From Mesorhizobium sp. B2-3-12 (lineage in GTDB: Bacteria; Pseudomonadota; Alphaproteobacteria; Rhizobiales; Rhizobiaceae): 64,000 bases of DNA. Positions 16,152 through 24,293 of this stretch are shown here, piece by piece (within the stretch, counting starts at the first letter, position 1; every line of letters begins with the position of its first letter). The notes below the pieces were generated by a model that was not told the origin of the DNA, made no database searches, and saw only the letters and a list, made by a program, of their open reading frames with translations. Where the stretch lies: positions 101,050 to 165,049 of the forward strand of contig NZ_VFVR01000010.1 of the NCBI RefSeq assembly GCF_006442205.1. Reading direction: 5' to 3'. Made by a program: the position numbers and the translations under genes.

Positions 16152-17339
16152 ATGGCAGAGAATTCCGTCCGAAACTTCAACATCAATTTCGGCCCCCAAC
16201 ATCCTGCCGCACATGGCGTGCTTCGTCTGGTACTCGAGCTCGATGGGGAGGTGGTCGACCGTGTTGACCCCCATATAGGCCTGCTGCATCGCGGGACGGA
16301 GAAATTGATCGAAGCCAAAACTTACCTTCAGGCCCTGCCTTACTTCGACCGCCTCGACTACGTGGCACCGATGTCTCAGGAGCATGCCTGGTGCCTCGCG
16401 ATCGAAAAACTGATGGGCCTGACCGTGCCGCGGCGTGGGCAGTTGATCAGGGTTCTCTATAGTGAAATCTCGCGGATCATGTCTCATCTGCTGAATGTGA
16501 CAACTCAGGCCATGGACGTGGGCGCGCTGACGCCGCCCTTATGGGGCTTTGTTGAACGCGAGAAGCTGATGGTCTTCTACGAGCGGGCGAGTGGATCGCG
16601 CATGCATGCAGCATATTTCCGGCCAGGCGGCGTGCACCAGGACCTTCCGCCAGATTTGATCGTCGACATTGGAAATTGGATCGACCCGTTTCTTAAGACC
16701 GTGGATGACCTGGACAGGTTGCTCACCGATAACCGCATCTTCAAACTGCGCAATGTCGACATCGGGCGGATCTCCCAGAATGAAGCCTGGGCCTGGGGCT
16801 TTTCCGGCGTGATGGTGCGTGGATCAGGTGCTGCATGGGACTTGCGCAAGTCCCAGCCATACGAGTGCTATGCAGAGATGGATTTCGACATCCCGGTCGG
16901 CAAGAATGGCGATTGCTACGACCGCTATCTGTTGCGCATGGAGGAGATGCGGCAGTCTGCTAAGATCATGCGCCAGTGCGTCGACCTGCTAGCAAAGGAG
17001 GGGACTGGACCTGTTTCCAATCTCGACGGCAAGGTCGTTCCTCCCAAACGTGCGGCCATGAAGCGGTCCATGGAAGCGTTGATCCACCACTTCAAACTGT
17101 ACACCGAGGGTTTTCGGGTACCCGCCGGCGAGGTTTACGCCGCGGTGGAAGCCCCGAAAGGAGAGTTTGGCGTCTATTTGGTGTCGGATGGAACGAACAA
17201 GCCCTACCGATGCAAGCTGCGGCCTCCGAGCTTCGCTCATCTCCAGGCGATGGACCACCTTTGCCGCGGCCATATGCTGGCCGACGTCACCGCGGTCCTC
17301 GGATCGTTGGACATCGTCTTGGGTGATGTGGATCGCTAG
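16152..17339 (+). CDS. nuoD: orphan NADH-quinone oxidoreductase subunit D (NuoD2)
   Basis: A full-length 395-residue 49-kDa-type subunit of complex I, the quinone-chamber protein related to hydrogenase large subunits. NINFGPQHPAAHGVLR, HIGLLHRGTEKLIE, YFDRLDYVAPMSQEHAW, FERE-type WGFVEREKLMVFYERASG and the C-terminal LADVTAVLGSLDIVLGDVDR are all present, so the protein looks intact. CGAGGAG lies 7 bases before the ATG. No other nuo gene is nearby, so this is a stand-alone copy that could replace or modify the operon-encoded subunit. Flanking DNA is gene-poor and contains decayed genes, suggesting an acquired or relocated copy. Confidence 0.92.
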   Translation: MAENSVRNFNINFGPQHPAAHGVLRLVLELDGEVVDRVDPHIGLLHRGTEKLIEAKTYLQALPYFDRLDYVAPMSQEHAWCLAIEKLMGLTVPRRGQLIRVLYSEISRIMSHLLNVTTQAMDVGALTPPLWGFVEREKLMVFYERASGSRMHAAYFRPGGVHQDLPPDLIVDIGNWIDPFLKTVDDLDRLLTDNRIFKLRNVDIGRISQNEAWAWGFSGVMVRGSGAAWDLRKSQPYECYAEMDFDIPVGKNGDCYDRYLLRMEEMRQSAKIMRQCVDLLAKEGTGPVSNLDGKVVPPKRAAMKRSMEALIHHFKLYTEGFRVPAGEVYAAVEAPKGEFGVYLVSDGTNKPYRCKLRPPSFAHLQAMDHLCRGHMLADVTAVLGSLDIVLGDVDR

Positions 17340-17479
17340 TCGTCGCTGGTCAGCAGTTTGCAGGCGCGCCCTCGGCCACTCCACGCCGTGAACTGATGCG
17401 GTTCGGAGCTTTCACTTGGGCTTCCCCGACGGCGTCTCCTTCGATCGCTCGATTTTCATCCCCTAAACCTCTCCGTGTA

Positions 17480-17701
17480 CTAGACGATCTCGCCGTCCAC
17501 CCTCATCGGCTTGTGGATCATCAGCCGCTTAGCCAGGTGCTCGGCATGCACCTCCAGAAGGGTAACCTTGATCGAAGGCCTGCACCGGTTGCAGTCGAAT
17601 TTCAGCCTCAACGGATCAATGCCGCCGCCGTACACCTTCATAAGATCGGCCGATCTGCAGTAGCAGACGTTGCCGCAACTGCACTCCACCTTCACAAGCA
17701 T
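17480..17701 (-). CDS. small Cys-rich (zinc-ribbon-like) hypothetical protein
   Basis: A 73-residue protein beginning MLVKVECSCGNVCYCRSADLMKVYGGGIDP and continuing to FDCNRCRPSIKVTLLEVHAE. The C-S-C, C-Y-C and C-N-R-C pairs with 30-residue spacing resemble a zinc ribbon, similar to short rhizobial proteins of the pattern CxCG...DL...F-x-C-x2-C. A longer in-frame start at 17764 adds an unconserved extension. No function can be assigned. Confidence 0.5.
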   Translation of the reverse strand: MLVKVECSCGNVCYCRSADLMKVYGGGIDPLRLKFDCNRCRPSIKVTLLEVHAEHLAKRLMIHKPMRVDGEIV

Positions 17702-17884
17702 GTTGTGCCGGGTCGCTTGTTCCAGCGTGCGCGCGAAAGCGCTCGGCCACGTATGCGAGCACACCGGGTGCGCGAAGCATGCTGGCTTCGGATTTGCCCG
17801 GCACCGCCAAGACTCGCATTGGTTTTGTTGTGAGCACAGGGGCGACGGAGAACGATTCCTTTAGCAGGCTAGTGCCTGGTCCCA

Positions 17885-18154
17885 ATGGATTGGCTGAAAC
17901 TAATTCTGACTACCTGCGTTCTTGCCTTTCCGATAGTTCGGCAGGTGGCGTTTGGTAGGGTTCCGAAAGTTCAGTGCCGGCGGTGTCTCGGCGCCGGCAA
18001 GGTATTCGATTGCAGTAGATGGTTGTCCACAAACGGGACTTGTTGCCCACATGGAGTGCACGGAGGGGGCTGCAAGGGGTCAACGATCAGATGCCCCGAA
18101 TGTCGCGGCAGCGGCTTGAAAGACGCCGATCTCAAACGTCAAACAGATCAGTAG
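17885..18154 (+). CDS. small membrane-anchored protein with DnaJ-type Cys motifs
   Basis: An 89-residue frame: a hydrophobic N-terminal helix (LKLILTTCVLAFPIVRQVAF) followed by CRRCLGAGKVFDC, a C-x-H-rich middle (CCPHGVHGGGCKG) and CPECRGSG. The two CxxCxGxG-like motifs resemble the DnaJ zinc-finger module. The ribosome site is weak, so the gene is plausible but not certain. If real, it could be a membrane-linked thiol or chaperone-like factor. Confidence 0.45.
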   Translation: MDWLKLILTTCVLAFPIVRQVAFGRVPKVQCRRCLGAGKVFDCSRWLSTNGTCCPHGVHGGGCKGSTIRCPECRGSGLKDADLKRQTDQ

Positions 18155-18388
18155 GACCGCGGCCGATCTCGTCGGGCCTGTACGATCGCAAATGGCATCG
18201 GCAATAGTCCTGGACATGGTTCGGCCTCAGAAAATGAAGTAATCGCCGCACGGGGAATATGTTCCTATCGGGGAATGATGGGCAATGGCGATATAGCCTA
18301 CATCGGCTTACGGCTGTGGGAGGGTCGATGACACCGTTGGCCGGGATCCATCATCACTAAAGAAAGGCGCGAGGCTCGGCCGCCGGAT

Positions 18389-18413
18389 GGAACAATCATA
18401 TTGCGGTGAGGTT
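18389..18413 (+). promoter_or_regulatory. EcfG-type stress promoter of the Mn-catalase gene
   Basis: GGAAC at 18389-18393, 17 bases, GTT at 18411-18413, 27 bp before the catalase ATG. Non-heme catalases are typical members of the alphaproteobacterial general stress response. Confidence 0.65.
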
Positions 18414-18439
18414 CGGGCGGTCTAACCGGAGAAATGTCC

Positions 18440-19408
18440 ATGTTCATGCACAACAAACGCCTGCAATACACCGTTCGCGTCTCGGAGCCGAATCCCCGCC
18501 TCGCCTGTATGATCATGGAACAGTTCGGCGGCGCCGATGGTGAGCTTGCCGCGGCGATGCGATATTTCACCCAAGGCCTTGGCGAAGACGATCTCGGCCG
18601 TCGCGACATGCTGCTTGACATCGCGACCGAAGAACTCAGCCACCTCGAAGTGGTGGGATCGATAGTCACCATGCTGAACAAGGGGCTCAAGGCACAACTT
18701 GCCGAGGGTCAAATGAAAGAGGCGGAGCTCTACCTGATGATCGGCGCCAGCGGTACGACAGCCAAGGAATCGATTCTGTTCGGCGGCGCTCCCGCGCTGT
18801 GCGATTCGGCCGGCGTTCCCTGGACCGCGGCCTATGTCGACTCGCGCGGCGAACCTACGGTGGATCTGCGATCGAATATCGCAGCCGAAGCGCGCGCCAA
18901 GATCGTTTACGAACGCCTCATCAACATCACCGACGACCCGGGCATCAAGGACGCGCTCGGCTTCCTGATGACGCGCGAGATCGCTCACCAGAAGTCGTTT
19001 GAGAAAGCACTCTACGCGATCGAAAACAATTTCCCGTCAGGCAAGCTGCCAGGCGTAGAGAAGTACGCCAGCATGTACGTCAACACCTCCCAGGGCGACG
19101 GCGATGTCACTGGCCCCTGGAATTCCGGCGAAGAGTGGGACCGCATCGATGACCTTGAAAAGGTGATGCCCGTCGACGGCGGAGACGGCTTGGCAACGGT
19201 CAAGCTGGGGGCCAAAGACATGAAGGTGGTGGCCAAGATGGCCGACCGTACTCTTTCCGATCCGAGTTCCGATCCGACCACAGGCGCTGATCTAGGTGCG
19301 GGTCCGGGAGCTGGCCGAACCAAGAACGCGGATTTTGGCGGCGCGGCAAGCATTGAGGAGGCCCCGGCCATGGCAGAGGCTGCCGTCAAACGCGCACGTA
19401 AGCGTTAG
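18440..19408 (+). CDS. manganese (non-heme) catalase
   Basis: A 322-residue di-manganese catalase that disproportionates H2O2. The four-helix ferritin-like core has the expected ligands E35, E65-x2-H68 (EELSHLE), E150 and H183 (REIAHQKSF), at almost the same numbering as well-studied family members. A 60-residue, Gly/Ala/Asp-rich tail follows the domain and ends in basic residues (VKRARKR). I prefer ATG 18440 (GGAG 8 bases upstream) over 18434, which is too close to the ribosome site. The EcfG-type promoter upstream predicts induction in stationary phase or general stress. Confidence 0.93.
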   Translation: MFMHNKRLQYTVRVSEPNPRLACMIMEQFGGADGELAAAMRYFTQGLGEDDLGRRDMLLDIATEELSHLEVVGSIVTMLNKGLKAQLAEGQMKEAELYLMIGASGTTAKESILFGGAPALCDSAGVPWTAAYVDSRGEPTVDLRSNIAAEARAKIVYERLINITDDPGIKDALGFLMTREIAHQKSFEKALYAIENNFPSGKLPGVEKYASMYVNTSQGDGDVTGPWNSGEEWDRIDDLEKVMPVDGGDGLATVKLGAKDMKVVAKMADRTLSDPSSDPTTGADLGAGPGAGRTKNADFGGAASIEEAPAMAEAAVKRARKR

Positions 19409-19540
19409 TTCGGAGTAGAACGTCGTTGCCGGACACCTAGGTTCGGCGACGGGTCAGGAAGCTGATGACGAAAGCAGGGCATCCGACCGGCAGCGGCGGC
19501 CTGGCCGGAGTGCTCGCAAAAAAATCTTTGCTGAACGTGG

Positions 19541-19992
19541 GTGAAGCACATGGCCACCGCCGCACCGCTACCGCTGTCGGAACATGCGGGACAGCCGGAG
19601 AAGGTCCGTGCTCACGGTTGCGAGAACCGGTGCATTGTCGCAATCGGAGCCTCGGCGGGGGGCGTCGACGCGCTGAAGAGACTTGTCCGGGAAATTTCGC
19701 CGGACATTCCGGCGGCTCTCCTCGAAGACGGGCCGATTGCCCGTTACCGTTGTCACACCGGACATGCGTTCGAAGCAGACGTTTTGATGCAGGCCCAGGC
19801 GGACGATGCGGAACAGGCTCTTTGAAGCCTTCTAAGAGCGCACCAGCAGCGGGCCGAGTTGGCGAAACGGACGGCGAAACGCGAAGCCGCTCGGGAAAGA
19901 CATAGACTAGCCAGCCAAATGGCCAGCCGGCCGCGGAATACGAAGCCGACGCCAAACTTATTGAAGAGATCATCCATCGCCGAACGCTGTGA
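19541..19992 (+). pseudogene. CheB-like protein-glutamate methylesterase remnant
   Basis: The first frame (GTG 19541 or ATG 19550) reads a CheB start, IVAIGASAGGVDALKRLVREISPDIPAAL, with the GASAGG nucleophile loop. It then jumps directly to the C-terminal piece LEDGPIARYRCHTGHAFEADVL, so the catalytic His and Asp region (well over 100 residues) has been deleted in frame. After the TGA at 19823-19825 the family tail continues in other frames: RAHQQRAELAKRTAKREAARER, then AAEYEADAKLIEEIIHRRTL ending at 19992. One large deletion plus at least two frame disruptions mean no working enzyme. Such stand-alone CheBs usually accompany CheR-PAS kinases; none is nearby. Confidence 0.75.
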
Positions 19993-20151
19993 CAACGGCA
20001 ACAGCGCTCTCAGGGAGAGGCGAGTGCGTTTGCGCGATCCCGGTCGCGTTTTCAAGCATCAAGTACTCGTCGCGACCGTGGCGCAGGGACATGGGTCCAG
20101 CCGTTATGGAACCCCAGGCTTCAACTCCAGCTGCACGAATTTTTCAAAGCA

Positions 20152-20176
20152 GGAACATAGAAGCATTACGCGAGTT
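20152..20176 (+). promoter_or_regulatory. EcfG-type promoter candidate for the PQQ-dehydrogenase operon
   Basis: GGAAC at 20152-20156, 17 bases, GTT at 20174-20176, about 70 bp before the first gene of the 20.2-29.5 kb operon. Confidence 0.5.
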
Positions 20177-20244
20177 AGACACCAACGCATACGACATATC
20201 CTCGCACTCTCCATCTGGCGGGGGTCTTCTTGTCATGTGAACGG

Positions 20245-21039
20245 ATGCCCGGGACAATGTACCGCTCTCAGCTTTTCGTACCTGTCTTTGCTCTGCTGTT
20301 GCTGATCGGTGGCCTCTTCCACCAGGATAAGGCCATGGCGCAGCAGCCCTGCCCGGCCGATCACGACAGGCTGCTTGGTGTACTCAAGGCCAACGTGAAG
20401 GCAAGCGGCGGCCCAGCCAATGGCGGCTTTGAAACTAACGAATGGGCAGCCATCGTTGCTCGTGACGGCACCGTCTGCGCGGTTGCGTTCAGTGGGCCCA
20501 CGGCCGACTCGCAATGGCCTGGGAGCCGCCTCATCGCAGCGGAGAAAGCCAACACGGCCAACGGTCTCAGCCTGGCTCAGATGGCCCTGTCGACGGCCAA
20601 TCTCTATGCGGGGGCGCAGCCGGGCGGGCCACTATTCGGCCTGCAGGCGACCAATCCGGTCAACCAGGCTGCGGCCTATGCGGGCGATCCCAAAACTTTC
20701 GGCAGCGCGAGCGATCCGCTGGTCGGCAAGCCGGTCGGAGGTGTCGTGGTGTTTGGGGGCGGGCTCGCCCTCTACGACGGCAATAGCATCGTCGGCGGCC
20801 TCGGCGTTTCAGGCGATTCCTCATGCGCCGATCACAATGTCGCCTGGCGTATCCGCGCGGCGCTCGGCTTCGACAAGGTCCCGGCAGGCGTCAATCCAAA
20901 TCGCAAGGACGCGATTGTCTACGATCTGGACCCCGGCGGCAAAAGCGCTTCGGGCTGGGGCCATCCGCTTTGTGCCGGAACAGAAGCCGACATCGCGGCC
21001 GAACTCGGTGCCGGCGTGGGAGGCTCGATCAAAAAATGA
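20245..21039 (+). CDS. exported GlcG/HbpS-family (DUF336) protein
   Basis: A ~264-residue periplasmic protein: signal peptide (LFVPVFALLLLIGGLFHQDKAMA, cut before QQPCP), then a GlcG/HbpS domain. Hallmarks are the DGTVCAVAFSG strand, the RLIAAEKANTANGLSLAQMALSTANLY helix and the glycine-rich GKPVGGVVVFGGGLALYD followed by GGLGVSGDSSCADHNVAWRIR. HbpS relatives bind heme or small ligands; this group often neighbours quinoprotein dehydrogenases. ATG 20245 and 20257 are both possible starts. Its stop overlaps the dehydrogenase ATG (ATGA), so the two proteins are probably made in step. A role in ligand or heme handling is inference. Confidence 0.75.
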   Translation: MPGTMYRSQLFVPVFALLLLIGGLFHQDKAMAQQPCPADHDRLLGVLKANVKASGGPANGGFETNEWAAIVARDGTVCAVAFSGPTADSQWPGSRLIAAEKANTANGLSLAQMALSTANLYAGAQPGGPLFGLQATNPVNQAAAYAGDPKTFGSASDPLVGKPVGGVVVFGGGLALYDGNSIVGGLGVSGDSSCADHNVAWRIRAALGFDKVPAGVNPNRKDAIVYDLDPGGKSASGWGHPLCAGTEADIAAELGAGVGGSIKK

Positions 21040-22916
21040 AAGCTTTGCCGCAGTTGGCATTAACGCGCGTTGACGCACAACGACATACCCGCAAATGGAC
21101 AGCCGGGAATTCCTTTGGCGTTATCCTTTTGGTGACGCTGCTCGCCTGCCTGCCGCTTCTGGGCGCTGCCTCGGAGCCCCCTCAGACAGGCGCGATCGTA
21201 CCGCCCGCCGCAGCCTCGCCACCCGATGACGGCCAATGGACGATGCCGGCCAAGAACTACGCGTCGACGCGCTTCAGCGAACTCTCCGAGATCAATGACG
21301 GCAACGTCAAGAACCTGCAGGTCGCGTTCACGTTCTCGACAGGTGTGAACAAGGGGCAAGAAGCGGCGCCGCTGGTCGTCGGCAACACCATGTATATCGT
21401 AACGCCCTTCCCCAACATCGTATATGCGCTCGATCTCTCCAGGCCAGGCGCCCCGATGAAGTGGAAGTACGAACCCAATCCCGAGCCGGCGGCACAGGGG
21501 GTGGCCTGCTGCGACGTCGTTAACCGAGGGGCGGCCTTCGCCGATGGACGCGTTTTCTTCAACACGCTGGACGGCCACACGATTGCCCTCGATGCGAACA
21601 CGGGCAAGCCGATCTGGAACACGCATATCGGCAACATCAATATAGGCGAGACCATCACCATGGCGCCGCTTGTGGTGAAGGGCAAAGTGCTGGTCGGCAA
21701 TTCCGGCGGCGAGATGGGCGTTCGCGGCTGGGTCAAGGCGCTTGACGCCGGCGACGGTCATGTCGTCTGGACCGCCTACGGCACCGGGCCGGACAAGGAC
21801 GTGCTGATAGGGCCGACTTTCAAGCCGCATTACGACATGGACAAGGGCAAGGATCTTGGCGTCACCACGTGGCCGCCGGAAGCCTGGAAGATCGGCGGCG
21901 GCAACATGTGGGGCTGGATTTCCTATGATCCCGATCTGAACTTGATCTTCCACGGCACCGGCAATCCCGGACCATGGAACCCGGATTTGCGGCCGGGCGA
22001 CAACAAATGGACGTCTGGCATTTTCGCACGCGATCCCGACACCGGGGCGGCGAAATGGTTTTATCAGTGGAGCCCGCATGACCTCCACGACTATGACGGC
22101 ATCAACGAGCAGATCCTGCTCGACATGACCTGGCAGGGCAAGCCGCGCAAGGTGCTGGTCCGGCCGGAGCGCAATGGCTATCTGTACATCCTCGACCGGA
22201 CCACAGGCGAAGTCCTGTCGGCAAAACCCTTCGGCCCCGTCAACTCCAGCAAAGGTGTTGATCTCAAGACGGGCCGACTGATCGAAAACCCTGACAAGAA
22301 GACCGGAACCGGCAAGGTCGTTCGCGATATCTGTCCGACGGCATCAGGCCTCAAGGACTGGCAGCCATCCGCGTTCTCGCCGAAGACCGGCCTGCTCTAC
22401 ATCCCGCACAACAATCTTTGCATGGATGAAGAAGGCGTCGAGGTGAACTACATAGCCGGCACGCCCTATGTGGGGATGAACGTCCGCATGATCCCCGGGC
22501 CCGGCGGCAATCGCGGCGCCTTCACCGCCTGGGATGTCGCGGCGGAGAAACCCGCCTGGAGCCTCAAGGAGAATTTCCCGGTGTGGAGCGGCGCGGTGGT
22601 GACCGCCGGCGACGTCGTCTTCTATGGCACGATGGAAGGCTGGTTCAAGGCGGTGAGCGCCAGGACCGGCGATCTGCTGTGGCAGTTCAAGACCTCGTCG
22701 GGGATCATCGGCCAGCCCATCACCTATCGCGGACCCGACGGGCACCAATATGTCGCCATCCTCTCGGGCGTGGGCGGCTGGGCCGGCGCGATCGTCTCGG
22801 GCGACCTAGACCCCCGCGATGCAACGGCGGCACTGGGCTTCGTCAACGCGATGAAGGATCTGAAAAACGCGACAACGGCGGGAGGCACGCTCTATGTGTT
22901 TCGGCTGCCTCGATAG
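21036..22916 (+). CDS. xoxF: PQQ-dependent alcohol dehydrogenase, lanthanide (XoxF-like) type
   Basis: A 626-residue periplasmic eight-bladed quinoprotein that oxidises methanol or other primary alcohols and passes electrons to cytochrome c. The adjacent disulfide pair C158-C159 (GVACCDVVNRG) and NPDLRPGDNKW are present. The catalytic Asp is D352 in WSPHDLHDYDG, and D354, two residues later, is the extra acid that distinguishes lanthanide-dependent enzymes from calcium MxaF (which has Ala there). W-docking repeats and GVGGWAG near the C terminus also fit XoxF. The N terminus is long and basic before its hydrophobic signal segment. The ATG overlaps the upstream stop, and the 3' end overlaps the binding-protein gene. 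Confidence 0.9.
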   Translation: MKALPQLALTRVDAQRHTRKWTAGNSFGVILLVTLLACLPLLGAASEPPQTGAIVPPAAASPPDDGQWTMPAKNYASTRFSELSEINDGNVKNLQVAFTFSTGVNKGQEAAPLVVGNTMYIVTPFPNIVYALDLSRPGAPMKWKYEPNPEPAAQGVACCDVVNRGAAFADGRVFFNTLDGHTIALDANTGKPIWNTHIGNINIGETITMAPLVVKGKVLVGNSGGEMGVRGWVKALDAGDGHVVWTAYGTGPDKDVLIGPTFKPHYDMDKGKDLGVTTWPPEAWKIGGGNMWGWISYDPDLNLIFHGTGNPGPWNPDLRPGDNKWTSGIFARDPDTGAAKWFYQWSPHDLHDYDGINEQILLDMTWQGKPRKVLVRPERNGYLYILDRTTGEVLSAKPFGPVNSSKGVDLKTGRLIENPDKKTGTGKVVRDICPTASGLKDWQPSAFSPKTGLLYIPHNNLCMDEEGVEVNYIAGTPYVGMNVRMIPGPGGNRGAFTAWDVAAEKPAWSLKENFPVWSGAVVTAGDVVFYGTMEGWFKAVSARTGDLLWQFKTSSGIIGQPITYRGPDGHQYVAILSGVGGWAGAIVSGDLDPRDATAALGFVNAMKDLKNATTAGGTLYVFRLPR

Positions 22917-23763
22917 ATTTGCGACGGTCGTGAGGCTGGGACGCAGGGTCCTCGTGCTGCTTGCGATCGGCATCGGCATGCTGGGTTCGCTGGATGCGGC
23001 GAGAGCAGCCGACGGACGCGAGCTCAGGGTATGCGCTGATCCCAACAACATGCCGTTTTCCAACGCGGCCGGTCAGGGGTTCGAGAACAAAATCGCGCAA
23101 ATCGTGGCGGGCGAGCTCGGCGCAAAGTTGTCCTACACGTGGTGGGCCCAGCGTCGCGGCTTCGTGCGCAACACCCTGAAGGCGGGATTGTGCGATCTTG
23201 TTCCCGGCACCCCGGCCAATCTCGAAATGCTGCGCACCACCACACCCTACTACAGGTCGTCATACGTTTTCGTCACGCGACAGGACGGTCCGGACATCAG
23301 TTCTTTCAACGATCCGCGCCTGCGCGGCATGCGGATCGGCGTGCAGCTTATCGGCGATGACGGCGCCAATTCCCCGCCCGTCCAGGCGCTTGGTCGCCGC
23401 GGCGTCGTCGGCCGTCTCGTCGGCTATCCGGTCTATGGCGACTATTCCGCACCCAATCCCCCGGCGCGCATCGTCGAAGCGGTGGCCGCAGGTCAGATCG
23501 ACCTCGCGGTCGTTTGGGGACCGCTTGCCGGCTATTTTGCCGCCAGGCAGAAGGTGCCGCTCCGCATTACGCCGGTCAGGCCAGCCATAGACGGGCCGTT
23601 GCTGCCGATGGTCTACGATATCTCCATGGGCGTACGGCGCGAGGACGAAGCCTTGCGCGGCGAGGTGAACGCAGCGCTGGCCAGGCACAGGGCCGAGATC
23701 GACGCCGTGCTGGCGCAATATAGCGTTCCCCGCCTCGACGCTTCCGGGAGCAAGGCACGATGA
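22894..23763 (+). CDS. quinoprotein-associated periplasmic binding protein (XoxJ/MoxJ-like)
   Basis: A 289-residue exported protein of the solute-binding fold. After a signal ending DAARA-ADG, it reads LRVCADPNNMPFSNAAGQGFENKIAQIVAGELG, the pattern of the binding proteins encoded beside PQQ dehydrogenases. Relatives are thought to help activate or load the dehydrogenase rather than serve a permease, and no cognate permease is adjacent. GGGAGG lies 8 bases before the ATG, inside the 3' end of the dehydrogenase gene. It overlaps the next gene by ATGA. Confidence 0.85.
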   Translation: MCFGCLDRFATVVRLGRRVLVLLAIGIGMLGSLDAARAADGRELRVCADPNNMPFSNAAGQGFENKIAQIVAGELGAKLSYTWWAQRRGFVRNTLKAGLCDLVPGTPANLEMLRTTTPYYRSSYVFVTRQDGPDISSFNDPRLRGMRIGVQLIGDDGANSPPVQALGRRGVVGRLVGYPVYGDYSAPNPPARIVEAVAAGQIDLAVVWGPLAGYFAARQKVPLRITPVRPAIDGPLLPMVYDISMGVRREDEALRGEVNAALARHRAEIDAVLAQYSVPRLDASGSKAR

Positions 23764-24293
23764 TACGCCGGGTTGCCGTGCTGGTTTCGGCGACGCTGGT
23801 CCTGGCTGCCTGCCAGCGCGAGGAGCGAGACACGCGGCCGCAATCGGCGCTTGGATCCGGCGAGCAGCCGACGCCTGTGACCACGCTCGAGCCCGGCGGC
23901 GAAAGACCCTTTCACACCGACAACAAGGCGGCGAGTTTCGAGGCCAACGCCTTCCATATGAGCGAGGGCAAGCGCCTGTTCAGCTGGTTCAACTGCTCGG
24001 GCTGCCATGCCAACGGTGGGGGTGGCATGGGGCCGGCGCTGATGGACGAGAAGTGGATCTATGGCAGCTCGATGGAAAGCATCCATGCTACGATCCGCGA
24101 CGGTCGGCCGAATGGGATGCCGAGTTTCCGCGACAAGATCCCCGACGACCAGATCTGGGAGCTTGCGGCTTACGTTCGCTCGCTCAGCGGCAACGCGCCG
24201 TCTTCCGCCGCGCCGCAACGCAATGACGACATGATGGTGCATCCGTCGGAAAACCGCATGCCAGATGCCGCCACGCTGGGGAAGTCGCCGTGA
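23760..24293 (+). CDS. c-type cytochrome lipoprotein (likely dehydrogenase electron acceptor)
   Basis: A 177-residue monoheme cytochrome c. A lipobox LVLAAC implies anchoring by lipid; the heme site is C-S-G-C-H (FNCSGCHANGGGGMGPAL), and a distal Met is likely in GMPSFRDKI. The distance and GGGGMGPAL segment resemble the cytochromes encoded with PQQ dehydrogenases (XoxG/cL role). Its start overlaps the binding-protein stop and its end overlaps the oxidase subunit II start, so dehydrogenase, cytochrome and oxidase are translationally linked. Confidence 0.88.
   Translation: MIRRVAVLVSATLVLAACQREERDTRPQSALGSGEQPTPVTTLEPGGERPFHTDNKAASFEANAFHMSEGKRLFSWFNCSGCHANGGGGMGPALMDEKWIYGSSMESIHATIRDGRPNGMPSFRDKIPDDQIWELAAYVRSLSGNAPSSAAPQRNDDMMVHPSENRMPDAATLGKSP

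Noticed and set aside
22080..22097. Calling the dehydrogenase a calcium-dependent MxaF
   Set aside because: The extra Asp two residues after the catalytic Asp, and the absence of an mxaI-type small subunit gene, favour the lanthanide type.
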